Shown: positions 25,765-35,778, counted from the stretch's first letter. The stretch is DNA of 64,000 nt from UBA969 sp041694635 (GCA_041694635.1 JBDNHI010000096.1:30522-94521); one strand, 5' to 3'. The notes: generated by a model not told the origin, from the sequence alone. Translations and numbers: made by a program.

Positions 25765-26934
25765 TCAAGCTTTAAGCATTTCATCGTGGCGCATTCCGCT
25801 AGGAGGGTTATCTGCTTTTCTGCAATTTGCGAGTGCGGTTTTCGCCCCAGCGTGTTGCTCTGCATCGTTATCTTCCCATTCAATGCTAACAGCACCATCA
25901 TAACCTACGCGGTTTAATTCCACAAAAATTTCTTCGATAGAATTAGCATCGCGGTCGGTGCCTGGGGTAACGAAGTTCCAGCCATTAGTCCAATGCCCCA
26001 TAGGGCGATGCCCGCCCAACCTACCAGCCCTGCAATGTTCGGGCATAACTTGCACGCCTTTAATATGTGCACAATGAATTCTATCCGCAAATTCTCGAAT
26101 GAATTGAACCACAGAGACATTTTGCCATTCCATATGGGAACCATCGAGGTTAAAGCCAGCAACGCTTTGATAACCCGCTTTATCCATAGCTTTTAAGTAA
26201 TCGGAAGCTGATTCTAAGTCGCCCATTGCTCGTTCGCTAGGGTGGCATTCCAGATCGAAAGTAACGCCATACTTTTTACAAGCATCGAGTACCGGGCCAA
26301 ATCGTTCGACTAGAAGTTCTAAGCTGGTATCTCTGACATCGGGAATATTGTAGCCACCAATGCTGGAAGGAAGAGGTGGGAATAAAAACCAATGGCTCCA
26401 ACATCCAGCAGGTGAGCCAACAAAGCCTGGAACAGCGACTTTACGATTTTGAAATTTACCCAGGTAATGAGCAAGACGAACAATGTTGATAAGATCTTTT
26501 TGAGCTTGATCTTGAATGAGTTTGCCTACTTCAGCGGGGACAAAATAGGGGTCGGTTCTGGGTGGATTATTGCCCTTTGCGCGCCAAGCTTTATAAGCCT
26601 CAACCGCTTCACCGCCACAGAATTGCAAAGTTTTTGCACTAGGTTCATCCCCAAGTGCTTGACCTTGCAGATGAGCAGCAATGGTAAAAATTTCTAAGCC
26701 GTGCTTTTTCGCAAGATCGACGCGTTCCTTAGCATAGGCTTCAGCTCCAGCATCGCTAGAGCAGCGAGCAAGGTCAAGTTCCCAGCTTGCTTCTTCCCAG
26801 CCATCGAAGTGAGAATCTTGAATAAATTTGACCCATTCAGGAAATGGTACATTACCAAATTGTCCGCGAACGAGGCCGATTTGGTGGTAAGAGCTTTTGC
26901 CAAAACGATGCTTATCAGTTTGTTTATGACCCAC
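25765..26934 (-). CDS. sugar phosphate isomerase/epimerase-like TIM-barrel protein
   Basis: The 389-residue protein fits the xylose isomerase-like/AP endonuclease 2 TIM-barrel superfamily. It has an early W-E-E-A-S-W-E-L-D block, a central T-F-D-L-E-C-H-P-S-E strand with metal-ligand candidates Glu and His, N-L-D-G-S-H-M near residue 260, H-I-K-G near 290, and a C-terminal S-I-E-W-E-D-N-D. Planctomycetes carry many such proteins, probably acting on sugars or inositols, and the substrate cannot be inferred. The GTG start at 26934 has AAGGA about 9 nt upstream. Confidence 0.85.
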   Translation of the reverse strand: MGHKQTDKHRFGKSSYHQIGLVRGQFGNVPFPEWVKFIQDSHFDGWEEASWELDLARCSSDAGAEAYAKERVDLAKKHGLEIFTIAAHLQGQALGDEPSAKTLQFCGGEAVEAYKAWRAKGNNPPRTDPYFVPAEVGKLIQDQAQKDLINIVRLAHYLGKFQNRKVAVPGFVGSPAGCWSHWFLFPPLPSSIGGYNIPDVRDTSLELLVERFGPVLDACKKYGVTFDLECHPSERAMGDLESASDYLKAMDKAGYQSVAGFNLDGSHMEWQNVSVVQFIREFADRIHCAHIKGVQVMPEHCRAGRLGGHRPMGHWTNGWNFVTPGTDRDANSIEEIFVELNRVGYDGAVSIEWEDNDAEQHAGAKTALANCRKADNPPSGMRHDEMLKA

Positions 26935-27078
26935 GATTCAAGTTCCTTAAAAAAAACACATTGGGAAAAAGATAATTTAATATAACTTCTTCATTCGAGG
27001 GCACAATAATAATATTTGTACTATTCGTTATTATGGAAAAGAATTTAGGGGGTGGGGTTAGGCAATCAAGAAAATAAT

Positions 27079-29736
27079 CTAGTTAATACCAAACCAATTT
27101 CCATTCCAAGAGGAATGCAAATTAGTAAGAAACTTATCCCAGCTTTCTGGAGATCGATACCTAGGATAGGGATTAGGCCGGAGGGGTTTACCTTCATTAC
27201 CTTCGATAATTTCGAATTTGTTAGGGCCAATAATTTTGCCAAACCTGGGAACAAGATAAGTGTGTAGGGAATCTTTATCAATTGCAACGGCACCAATAGG
27301 GCTTTTAAAAGACTTACCGCGAATTTTATCAAGAACCTGAGATGGTTCGAAAGATTTAGCTTCTCGAACTCCTTGGGCCCATAAATAAACACCATAATAA
27401 CCTGCCGCCATACTATCGCTGACAGTCGTATCACTGCCGAATTTTGCTTTAACTTTTTCAAGAAAGATTTTACTCTCTTGCGTATCGATAGAGGGGAGAT
27501 AATTCCAACCGACATAATCACCAACACAACTTTCGGTGTCAAGTTCCTGAAGGATTTCGGAGCTAATGTGAAAAGAAAGGGTAGGGGTGATGTTTCCTTT
27601 AATGCCCGCTAAACGAAGAGCCCGAAAGAAATCGCGGTTGGCGTCGCCGCTTAGTGTGTTAATAATAAGATCGGCTTTGGATGTAACAATTGCATTTGCA
27701 ACATCATCAAATTTAAAATTACCGTAAGAAAAGAGTTTTTCACCAACCATTGTAGCTTTGATCGATTTTTCTTCTTCTTTAAGTTCTTTTAATTGTTGGG
27801 TTAGAATTTCAGAAGCGACTTTGGAATAGATGCTATTTTCACCAATGTGGTAGATTTTTTTCTTGTTTAATTTGGTGATCATATGTGCAAAGGTAAATTC
27901 CAGTTGCTGATTAGGAGCCGCGCCAAGGTAAACCACATTCGGATTTTGTTCCAAGCCTTCGTAGGAAGTAGGGTAGAAAAGGATATTATTGTTTTGGTTA
28001 AGGATAGGAAGGCAAGCTTTTCGTTCGGTGGAATTCCAGCACCCAAAGATAGCTTTAACTTTTTCTTGGGTAATAAGTTTCTCAGCTTCGGTAGCGAAGA
28101 CTTCGGGGTTAGATTTTCCATCGGCTTCTAGCGCCAATATGCGCCTTCGTAATTTTGGAACTCCTTTTTCATCGTACTCAAGCAATCCACCACTTTCATT
28201 AATTTCCCCAATTGCAAGCATAGTTAAGTCTTTAACATTCTTGCCCGTGGTGCGCATAGATCCAGAAATGCTATGCAATATTCCAACTCGAACTGGGTCA
28301 CCATAAGAAAGTCCCTTATCATCTGGCACTGAACCGAAGTTACTGAAGTTGAAGGCTAATAACCCGAAGTTAATAAAAATACCAAGGATAAATAATCCAA
28401 CCTTGTAGTTCTTATACCAAGGGAGGTGGGTTGCCTCGTAGCCTTGACCTGGTAAGTTTGGAACGGGTAAATTCTGTAAGGAAGAATCTTTTTTATACGG
28501 AGTATTGTTGTCTGCTTTATCTAAGTTATCGATTCTTTCGATGAGCGCATTCGCAGAGGGAACCCGATCAGAAACTTTCTTAGCTAATAAATCACGCACC
28601 AATAAAGCAACATTGGCAGGAACAGCTGAGTCTAAAATATCTAGAGGTTTGGGTTCTTTTAGTGCTAGGGCGTTCATAATCTTTAACGCATTATCACCAT
28701 CAAAAGGCAAAATTCCGCTAATCATCTGATACAAAACACATCCCATACTAAATAAATCGCAACGGTTATCAAGGGGAAGTCCGCGAGCTTGCTCGGGTGC
28801 CATGTAGTGGGGGGTACCCATAATTAAGCCAGATTCCTTGTTGCCTTCTTCGGTATTACTTATGGAAGTTGCTAGGCCGAAATCTAAGACTTTGATTTTT
28901 TTCCAAGATTTGCTTGTCGCATCAGATTCGAGCCAGATGTTATCTGGTTTAATGTCGCGATGAATAAGAGCAACTTCGTGAGCAGCAGCAATGCCACTAG
29001 CAACTTCACGAATAATGCGAAGGGCCTCATCAACAGGAATTTTATGGTCACGGTGTAATTTCGCCCCAAGGGATTCGCCTTGTAGAAACTGCATAGCAAG
29101 AAAGGGTACATTGTTTTCAATACCAACCTGAAAAACGGTGGCAATGTTATCGTGAGGAATGGCGGCGCCTGCCCTTGCTTCTTGAAGAAATCTTTGGCGG
29201 TTATCCGCTTTTACAGCAATTTCTGGCTTCATTACTTTAAGGGCAACTTGCCTACGCAGCATTGTGTCTTCTGCTTCAAAGACAAGGCCCATACCGCCTG
29301 CGCCTAAAAGTTTAATGATTTTGTAACTTCCAAGCCTTCCTAGCTCATCGGGACCTTGCGGGGATGAAAGAAAGCTAAGCGATATTTTGTTGCCATCTGG
29401 ATTTATTTTGAAATCAGGATTGGAAATCCCCGCAGCATTATAAGCAGTTGTGATAGCACCTGTACCTAAAATAGGATCCTCTGCTTCAATCACTAATTTT
29501 GGCATCGAGTCGGTGTTTTTCTGAACCGTGCTAGTATTGGTAAGTTCGTCGGGAACTTCAACACCTTCATTTGGGGCTGTGGATTGTCTTAATTTTGCAA
29601 GTATTCGCTGGCAATGGGGGCACGATTCGACATGCTGCCGCAAGTTAAGTGATGTCCATTGAGATAGATTGCCCTTAATTAAATCAACGATATCACTTTT
29701 TGGTGGACAATTGCTTTTAGCTTCCAAGATATCCAT
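27079..29736 (-). CDS. transmembrane Ser/Thr protein kinase with a UrtA/AmiC-like extracytoplasmic sensor
   Basis: The 885-residue protein has four parts. A zinc-binding H-V-E-S-C-P-H-C motif (residues 35-42) resembles anti-sigma zf-HC2 modules. A Hanks-type kinase domain (about 135-400) has the G-A-G-G-M-G loop, the Lys in V-A-L-K, the H-R-D-I-K-P-D-N catalytic loop and D-F-G. A single transmembrane helix lies near residue 450. The C-terminal half is like the periplasmic urea/short-chain amide-binding proteins (R-V-G-I-L-H-S-I-S-G-S-M, F-G-C-W-N-S, N-I-L-F-Y-P-T, Y-Y-G-V-Y-L-W). All kinase motifs look intact. A ligand-sensing receptor kinase is inferred; the ligand is unknown. Confidence 0.93.
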   Translation of the reverse strand: MDILEAKSNCPPKSDIVDLIKGNLSQWTSLNLRQHVESCPHCQRILAKLRQSTAPNEGVEVPDELTNTSTVQKNTDSMPKLVIEAEDPILGTGAITTAYNAAGISNPDFKINPDGNKISLSFLSSPQGPDELGRLGSYKIIKLLGAGGMGLVFEAEDTMLRRQVALKVMKPEIAVKADNRQRFLQEARAGAAIPHDNIATVFQVGIENNVPFLAMQFLQGESLGAKLHRDHKIPVDEALRIIREVASGIAAAHEVALIHRDIKPDNIWLESDATSKSWKKIKVLDFGLATSISNTEEGNKESGLIMGTPHYMAPEQARGLPLDNRCDLFSMGCVLYQMISGILPFDGDNALKIMNALALKEPKPLDILDSAVPANVALLVRDLLAKKVSDRVPSANALIERIDNLDKADNNTPYKKDSSLQNLPVPNLPGQGYEATHLPWYKNYKVGLFILGIFINFGLLAFNFSNFGSVPDDKGLSYGDPVRVGILHSISGSMRTTGKNVKDLTMLAIGEINESGGLLEYDEKGVPKLRRRILALEADGKSNPEVFATEAEKLITQEKVKAIFGCWNSTERKACLPILNQNNNILFYPTSYEGLEQNPNVVYLGAAPNQQLEFTFAHMITKLNKKKIYHIGENSIYSKVASEILTQQLKELKEEEKSIKATMVGEKLFSYGNFKFDDVANAIVTSKADLIINTLSGDANRDFFRALRLAGIKGNITPTLSFHISSEILQELDTESCVGDYVGWNYLPSIDTQESKIFLEKVKAKFGSDTTVSDSMAAGYYGVYLWAQGVREAKSFEPSQVLDKIRGKSFKSPIGAVAIDKDSLHTYLVPRFGKIIGPNKFEIIEGNEGKPLRPNPYPRYRSPESWDKFLTNLHSSWNGNWFGIN

Positions 29737-30072
29737 CAGTCCTCATAGAAAAACGCTATCCATAGCATATAAAGTTGAGTAAGGCCAGAAGTTACAACCT
29801 AAAAAGTATGGGTTATACTTAATACTCAACCAATCGTATAATTATAAGCATTGTACACATTTAAACAATAAACATTCAATTCTTTTAATAGTTTCGATAA
29901 AAGTCTAAAAAATCATAAATGTTCACCATTTATACTTATTAATTAGGTAAACAAGACAATAAATTAGGCGTAAAAATTAACACTTTAAACTTAATATATC
30001 ATTACAATTTAGTTAGGATGATAGCAATAAAAGTGTCCAAGTTGAAACGGCAAAAAAATAGTTGGAACTCGG
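29737..30072. other. divergent intergenic region, very AT-rich
   Basis: Between the kinase gene (minus) and the batA-like gene (plus). It must carry both promoters, but A/T richness prevents a firm call. No gene, repeat or hairpin of note was seen. Confidence 0.5.
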
Positions 30073-31077
30073 ATGAGTGATTGGTTAATAATTCAGCCTG
30101 TTTATTTTGTTTTTTTGCCAATTCTTTTGGTGCCTTGGGTTTCATTTAAATTGCATTGGTATGCCATTACTTTTCCGGGCGTTTCTCTTGTGAAAAATGA
30201 ACCTAAAAAACCGGCTTCTGCAACGCTCTTTGCCAAAGCTTTTGCTTCCCTTGGTTTACTTTTTATTATCCTGGGTTTGGCTCAACCTGTAAGAATTCTT
30301 TCTTCAGCACCGGTTCAGTTGGAAGGTATAGCTATCGAATTTGTCGTTGATATTAGTGGCAGTATGGCAGAGGAAATAATTAAAAATGACTTATTATCTA
30401 TATCTAGGCTAGAATTGGCAAAAAAAAGTATGAACATTTTTCTTAAAGGGACCAGTTCTCAAGAGGGTCGTTCAGGCGACCTAGTTGGCCTTATCGCCTT
30501 CGCATCACAACCAAAACTGCTTGTTCCTTTAACCTTAGATCATTTCGCATTTACGCAAGTCTTAGATAAACTGATGCCTGAAAAAATCCCAGGCACCTCT
30601 GAAACTAACATTACTGATGCTCTTACACTCGCTGTTGATCGCTTGTTAAACCTTCCTGATCAAAAAAAAATTATCATCCTCTTAACCGATGGCGAACAGA
30701 ATTTTCCTAACCCTGTTTCTGGTTTAAATGCTTTAGAACTTGCTCAACTTTGTGCAAAATTGAGTATCCCTATCTATACCCTCAATGCGGGAGACCCTCT
30801 AAGTATTGTTGCAACGGAAGAAAAGGAGAAACGCCAATTAGCTCAGGAAGGGCTAGCAAGTATTGCGCAAATAACAATGGGTAAAAGTTTTAATGCGAAT
30901 GATGAAAATTCAATGCGAAATGCTTTTTTTGAAATAGGAGCTTTAGAAAAGCGACTTAGAGAATCTTTTTATTCAAAACCATATCAAGATTTTTATCCTT
31001 GGTTCCTACTAAGTGGCTTGTTATTTTTCAGCACTGGAATCTTTTTACCCGCAAGCCCTTGGCAAAGAATATCGTAA
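30073..31077 (+). CDS. batA: BatA-like vWA membrane protein
   Basis: BatA-type proteins are membrane-anchored vWA proteins of the aerotolerance (Bat) cluster, thought to work with a MoxR ATPase as a chaperone-like system in the envelope. The 334-residue protein has two N-terminal membrane segments, a vWA domain with an intact metal site D-I-S-G-S (near residue 95), T-D-G-E-Q later, and a C-terminal transmembrane helix. It heads a run of five tightly packed genes followed by moxR. Confidence 0.9.
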   Translation: MSDWLIIQPVYFVFLPILLVPWVSFKLHWYAITFPGVSLVKNEPKKPASATLFAKAFASLGLLFIILGLAQPVRILSSAPVQLEGIAIEFVVDISGSMAEEIIKNDLLSISRLELAKKSMNIFLKGTSSQEGRSGDLVGLIAFASQPKLLVPLTLDHFAFTQVLDKLMPEKIPGTSETNITDALTLAVDRLLNLPDQKKIIILLTDGEQNFPNPVSGLNALELAQLCAKLSIPIYTLNAGDPLSIVATEEKEKRQLAQEGLASIAQITMGKSFNANDENSMRNAFFEIGALEKRLRESFYSKPYQDFYPWFLLSGLLFFSTGIFLPASPWQRIS

Positions 31078-31080
31078 ATT

Positions 31081-32031
31081 ATGACTGCCTTGTTTCAATA
31101 TCCCTGGTTTCTTTGTGCCCTTTTATTTTCCGTATTTGTTGCTTTAGCTTTATTCCCCATTCAAAATAAACTTCTAGCAGACTTAGCCCTGTGGTGTCCA
31201 GCGGGCCAGATCAAAGTTTATTCCTTAAAGCAGTTTTTAAAACTTAATTTTTTGTTGATATTGGGGTTAAGCTTCTTGGGATTTGCCTGCTCTGGGCCTT
31301 TGCTTTCTATAACAAAATTTAATCCCTCGCTAAGAATTGGCACGATAGTAATTGCGCTAAAAGCTAACGAGAAAACCTTGCCCGGTTCGATTGATTTACA
31401 AAGTATACTTCTTTCACAAATACAAAACGAATCTTCACGGAACCCTCAAAATAGAATTGGGCTTATTCCTTGGAGCAATGAGTCGGATTTATACTGTCCC
31501 TTAACGCTTGACCCCGAATTCTTTAAGTTTGTTGCAGCTTCTTTAAAAAGACCAGAAGTAAAATTTGCACCGGTCAAGTCGCAAGCTCTTTCCTTAAAAC
31601 AAGCTTTACAAAATTCCTTGCAAACCTTTAATTCACAAACTCTTTGTTCAAAAAGCTTGATTTTAATCGTTCCAGATATCTCTATTTCTCCTGCAGAAAT
31701 ACTTTTAGGCTTTAGTGAAGTTGCAATTCCAAGCGATATAAATGTTAATATTGTTTTTACGGACTTGTTGGTCGTACCTTCATCTCTGCAGAGTTTTTGC
31801 GAACAACACGGAGGAAAAGTTATCGCCCTTGGTGCTAAAGTATTTCCCGAAGGGCAAGTTATTAAAATGTTAAGAAACGAAAAGTCAACATTGCAATATA
31901 GTGCGGAATTTCTTTTACTCCCCAAGTCGACACCAGAATGGTTTGCCTTACCGGGGCTACTTTTACTTGTTGCTTCGCTTATCGTACCGCCACTTGGTAG
32001 GCAAGTTTCAGATCAGTTAGGTGTAGAATGA
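31081..32031 (+). CDS. BatB-like membrane protein with a degenerate vWA domain
   Basis: The 316-residue protein has the BatB layout, with N-terminal helices, a vWA-like domain and a C-terminal helix (L-P-G-L-L-L-L-V-A-S-L). The metal-binding D-x-S-x-S site of a normal vWA domain is replaced by A-L-K-A-N-E-K near residue 100, so it is unlikely to bind a metal ion as BatA does. It starts 3 bp after batA and overlaps the next gene by ATGA. Confidence 0.75.
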   Translation: MTALFQYPWFLCALLFSVFVALALFPIQNKLLADLALWCPAGQIKVYSLKQFLKLNFLLILGLSFLGFACSGPLLSITKFNPSLRIGTIVIALKANEKTLPGSIDLQSILLSQIQNESSRNPQNRIGLIPWSNESDLYCPLTLDPEFFKFVAASLKRPEVKFAPVKSQALSLKQALQNSLQTFNSQTLCSKSLILIVPDISISPAEILLGFSEVAIPSDINVNIVFTDLLVVPSSLQSFCEQHGGKVIALGAKVFPEGQVIKMLRNEKSTLQYSAEFLLLPKSTPEWFALPGLLLLVASLIVPPLGRQVSDQLGVE

Positions 32032-32816
32032 TCAATTTAATAATGGTGGCAGTTTTTCTTGGGTCGGTTAGTTCGCTGGAAGATGCAGCCATTCTTAAAG
32101 GCTATTTGTTTTTTGAACAAGGTGAATATTTGAAAGCTCAGCAAAGTCTTTCCAATAGCTTGCCTAGGGCCCACGATGTTGCAAAAGCAACTTGGTTCCT
32201 TGCCTTAACGAATATTGCCTTGGCAAAACAAAGCACAGGCAATAATAAAGATGAACTTTTATCTAAAGCTGCAAGGCTGTTAGAAAGCCTTGCAGGGGCA
32301 AATTCTTCTTACTCTTATGCTGCAACACTTGCTTTTTGTGATTGCGTTTTGGCATCTTCAATGCGCAAAAACACCGATAATATTGCAAAATGTCAGACCT
32401 TTTTGAAAAATGCGACTTTGTTCCCAGAACTTTCCATTAACGATCTTGATGTTATTGCTAATAGAAAATTTTATCTCGCTTTTTATAGCTTTCAAATAGA
32501 ACCAGATTTAAAGTCAACGAACCAAAATAACAAAAATGAAGGTAATGATAATACAAGCCCCCAAACTAAATCTTCTAATCCTTTAAATAATAAAGCCAAT
32601 TCTGAAACCGATAAAAATACGAACTCCGAAAAGGGCGAAAAAACCAATTCTAATGCAGATGCAACTTCCGACAAATCTCAAGCCGGTAAGGGTAATTCTA
32701 CCTTTCTTCCCTATCAAAAAAGTCTAAATAAAGTTACCAAGGAAGAAGCTGCAGAAATAATAAAGCAGGCAGCTTCTAAAATCCGAAAGTCCTCTAATTC
32801 AGAGGATAACCCCTAA
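32028..32816 (+). CDS. TPR-like protein, BatC-type
   Basis: The 262-residue protein has an N-terminal hydrophobic segment, then helical TPR-like repeats (about residues 15-155), then a long low-complexity linker rich in Asn, Lys, Ser and Glu (about 160-225), and a short C-terminal helix. It corresponds in position and type to the TPR protein BatC. It overlaps its neighbours by 4 bp and 1 bp. The linker is probably disordered. Confidence 0.65.
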   Translation: MINLIMVAVFLGSVSSLEDAAILKGYLFFEQGEYLKAQQSLSNSLPRAHDVAKATWFLALTNIALAKQSTGNNKDELLSKAARLLESLAGANSSYSYAATLAFCDCVLASSMRKNTDNIAKCQTFLKNATLFPELSINDLDVIANRKFYLAFYSFQIEPDLKSTNQNNKNEGNDNTSPQTKSSNPLNNKANSETDKNTNSEKGEKTNSNADATSDKSQAGKGNSTFLPYQKSLNKVTKEEAAEIIKQAASKIRKSSNSEDNP

Positions 32817-33811
32817 TGCCGATCAAACTGTTTTTTCTGGTTCTATTGGTCGTATTTTCAGTTACAGATCTCGTGCTTGCAACTAAGGAAGAAGCTTGGT
32901 TGCCCAGAAACCTACCTGAAGGTATGCCGTTTAGTGGTGCAGTGGGTGCGCATTTTCGCATAAGGTCGTATTTAAAAAGTTCGATAGTAAAGCTGGGTGA
33001 TTTTTTAGAACTGCAAATTGAAATCAAAGCAAAAGGAAAAGTATTAGTTCCACCTAGTTCTATATATCTTGAAGAAATTTTATCGAATTCGGTGGATTAT
33101 AAAATCGAATTATTTACTGAAGCTAGTGCGGTAAAAGAAAACCACTGGAGTTTTTGTTTTAAGATTTGGCCTAAGGCTGAAGGAAAGATTGTAATTCCCG
33201 AACTTCCTCTTGCTTATATTAATCCGGAAATTCCTTGGAAAAATCGTCAACTTATGATCGATTTTACAAATTCATTAGAAGTTGAAGTTTTAAAAAGAGA
33301 GGTTTTTGCAACGGAGATTCGGGGTCCAAATCTGGTTTTTGATCTTAAAGAATTGCGTAAGTTGCCTTGGATGATTAATGCGAAAACTTTCGGGCTTGAC
33401 GCATTGATGTGGATTTTTCTTACCCCACCTTTTTTGGTACTCAGCACTTTAATCTATTTCAATTATCGCAACGATTTATCCCTCTTAAATCAAGAAGGCA
33501 AAGCCCTTGATACTATCGCTAAAATTAAAAAACTTTCTGAATTACCTTGGCAACTTCAAGCTAAGCAAGTTTACCCCTTATTACTTACTTATCTGCGTAA
33601 ATCTTGTGGAATGAATGGCTTAGTTACTGGCTATGAAATTGAAACTGGTATCCTTGCAAAATTTTTAAAACCAAATGAAGCTGCAAGTTTTGCTCAGTTT
33701 TTTAAGGTAATAGAAAACCACAATTTTGATACTCATTTTGACCCGACCTCACACCTATCTTTTACCAAAGAAGCAATGAGTTGGATTTTATTATTGGAGG
33801 TAAGGCGATGA
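32816..33811 (+). CDS. BatD-like protein
   Basis: The 331-residue protein has a signal peptide, a beta-rich extracytoplasmic domain in which F-F-E/V-type strands follow S-I-V-K-L-G-D-F-L-E-L-Q-I, a transmembrane helix near residue 200 (W-I-F-L-T-P-P-F-L-V-L-S), and a cytoplasmic helical tail. This order is that of BatD (oxygen tolerance) proteins, although similarity is general and BatD proteins are usually longer. It overlaps the following gene by ATGA. Confidence 0.65.
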   Translation: MPIKLFFLVLLVVFSVTDLVLATKEEAWLPRNLPEGMPFSGAVGAHFRIRSYLKSSIVKLGDFLELQIEIKAKGKVLVPPSSIYLEEILSNSVDYKIELFTEASAVKENHWSFCFKIWPKAEGKIVIPELPLAYINPEIPWKNRQLMIDFTNSLEVEVLKREVFATEIRGPNLVFDLKELRKLPWMINAKTFGLDALMWIFLTPPFLVLSTLIYFNYRNDLSLLNQEGKALDTIAKIKKLSELPWQLQAKQVYPLLLTYLRKSCGMNGLVTGYEIETGILAKFLKPNEAASFAQFFKVIENHNFDTHFDPTSHLSFTKEAMSWILLLEVRR

Positions 33812-34590
33812 GCGTTTACCTACTTTATTTGTGTTTAATGATTTTGCCCTTACAGGGCTTGCCTGAACAAATTATCGAGTCGCAAAACTTGTATGAACAA
33901 GGGTTAAAACAAAAAGATGGTTTAAATTCTTCTAGAACTTTGTTTCAGCAGTCTGCAGAGGGTTATGAGAAATGCTTTGGCCAAGTGCAAGAAACGCCTA
34001 TTTATTTTCGTGAATTTGCAGCAGCCGAGTTACTTGCGGGAAACCCCGCACATTCCTTATGGGTTTGCAGGCAGGGGTTATACCTTTTTCCTTGCGATGT
34101 AGGTTTGTTAGAAATATCGAAATGGTTGCAGAAGGAATTAGAGTTAGACGAACCTGCTTGGGTACCTTTTTTTTACAGAATGAATTCGCGTTTAATGCTT
34201 GGAATTGCAGGTGTGCTAAATTTTGCTTTATGGCTTTTAATTTTTTTATCTGCAGGAAAAAGGCGGTTGGTTGCTTTGATTTTAAGTATGTTGCTATTTG
34301 TTTTTTGTAGTGCAAGCCAATGGGTAACAGTTGTCCCCCAAGGTACCGAACAAATTAGAGCTATGGAATTAACTAGAGGGCTGGAGTTAACCGGAATTAT
34401 TGGTGAAAAACCCGTAGTTTTAAGCACTGGGGATGGTAATTCTTACCCGTTACATTTAAACGGGATTCTTACACCTGGAACTTCAATTACTATAAAGGAA
34501 AACCACGACGATTGGTTTTTGGTCCGATCCTATTCGGGAAAATTCGGCTGGATTAATTCTCAGGATATTCTCATCGATTCGGGTTATTGA
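33808..34590 (+). CDS. BatE-like protein: TPR region, two helices and an SH3-like domain
   Basis: The protein of about 260 residues has a signal peptide, TPR-like helices (Y-E-Q-G-L-K-Q-K-D-G near residue 25), two central transmembrane helices, and a C-terminal bacterial SH3-like domain (I-K-E-N-H-D-D-W-F-L-V-R, then G-K-F-G-W-I). This is the arrangement of BatE. The ATG at 33808 is chosen over 33781 because GGAGG lies 7 nt before it and the protein then starts with a signal peptide. Confidence 0.75.
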   Translation: MSVYLLYLCLMILPLQGLPEQIIESQNLYEQGLKQKDGLNSSRTLFQQSAEGYEKCFGQVQETPIYFREFAAAELLAGNPAHSLWVCRQGLYLFPCDVGLLEISKWLQKELELDEPAWVPFFYRMNSRLMLGIAGVLNFALWLLIFLSAGKRRLVALILSMLLFVFCSASQWVTVVPQGTEQIRAMELTRGLELTGIIGEKPVVLSTGDGNSYPLHLNGILTPGTSITIKENHDDWFLVRSYSGKFGWINSQDILIDSGY

Positions 34591-34678
34591 AAATTATTAC
34601 TGTTATAATTACCGCACTTTATTAGAATGATTAAAACTTTAGGTTGGTTAACAGAATGGATTCGAGGAGTATTTTACG

Positions 34679-35722
34679 GTGTCAACGGATAAAATAAGCG
34701 AATACCTAAGCCAATTTAGCAACGCACGCAAGCAAATGCTGGAACAGTTAAACCGCGTTATTGTTGGGCAAACCGATGTAATCGAGCAGGTGCTAGCTGC
34801 AATTTTTACCCGAGGGCATTGCCTTTTAGTTGGCGTTCCTGGCTTGGCCAAAACTCTGATGGTTAGTTCTCTTAGCCAAATTCTTGATGTCTCGTTTCGT
34901 AGGGTTCAATTCACCCCCGACCTTATGCCTTCCGATATAACGGGTACGATGATTTTAGATGAAAAAGAACCAGGTAAACGAGATTTCCGCTTTGTTAAAG
35001 GACCCGTCTTTACCAATATCTTGCTCGCTGATGAAATTAACCGCACCCCTCCCAAAACTCAGGCCGCTCTTTTGCAAGCGATGGCGGAACGAGAAGTCAC
35101 GGTGGGTATGGACACTTATAAACTTCCTGATCCATTCTTTGTCATCGCAACTCAAAACCCCATCGAACAGGAAGGTACCTATACACTTCCTGAAGCTCAG
35201 CAAGATCGGTTTATGTTTAATATTTATGTGGGGTACCCTTCGCAAGAAGAGGAAAAGAAGATTTTAATGCAGACGACGAAAGATGAAGTACCTGAATTAT
35301 CTAAGGTTTTAAGTGGGAAGGCGATTGTAAATTTGCAGAAGTTGGTGCGCGGGGTTCCTGTGGGTGAATATGTGATAGATTATGTAACAAAGTTGGTCCG
35401 ATGTACCCGTCCAGGGCCTGATGCCCCCGATTTTATTAAGAATTGGGTCGATTATGGTGCTGGCCCTAGGGCTGGCCAGTTTCTAATTCGTGCGGGCCAA
35501 GCTTTCGCTGCTATGGACGGACGCTTCAGCGTGTCTATAGATGATATTAAGAAGGGTGCTGTGCCCGTTCTTAGACACCGAGTAAGTGCCAATTTTCAAG
35601 CTCAAGCCGAGGGCAAGCGGAGTGATGACATCGTCAAGCAGTTGCTTGATTATGTGGGCGAACCAGAAGTTTCAAAATACGACCGAGGGTTTGGGAAGTC
35701 TAAAGCATCACCAATTAAGTAA
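34679..35722 (+). CDS. MoxR-family AAA+ ATPase
   Basis: MoxR ATPases act with vWA proteins as chaperones, for example in metal-cofactor insertion or envelope protein maturation. The 347-residue protein has Walker A (G-V-P-G-L-A-K-T, residue 56 on), Walker B (L-L-A-D-E-I-N-R), sensor 1 (V-I-A-T-Q-N-P-I-E) and the lid domain with G-P-R-A. GTG start at 34679 with GAGGAG 9 nt upstream. It follows the Bat-like genes and precedes, after a peroxidase, a DUF58 gene, the classic partner. Confidence 0.95.
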   Translation: MSTDKISEYLSQFSNARKQMLEQLNRVIVGQTDVIEQVLAAIFTRGHCLLVGVPGLAKTLMVSSLSQILDVSFRRVQFTPDLMPSDITGTMILDEKEPGKRDFRFVKGPVFTNILLADEINRTPPKTQAALLQAMAEREVTVGMDTYKLPDPFFVIATQNPIEQEGTYTLPEAQQDRFMFNIYVGYPSQEEEKKILMQTTKDEVPELSKVLSGKAIVNLQKLVRGVPVGEYVIDYVTKLVRCTRPGPDAPDFIKNWVDYGAGPRAGQFLIRAGQAFAAMDGRFSVSIDDIKKGAVPVLRHRVSANFQAQAEGKRSDDIVKQLLDYVGEPEVSKYDRGFGKSKASPIK

Positions 35723-35778
35723 TGGTTTGAAATTTGTTTTGATTTTGTATCAGTATCATTCCTGTTTTGGAGTAAACA

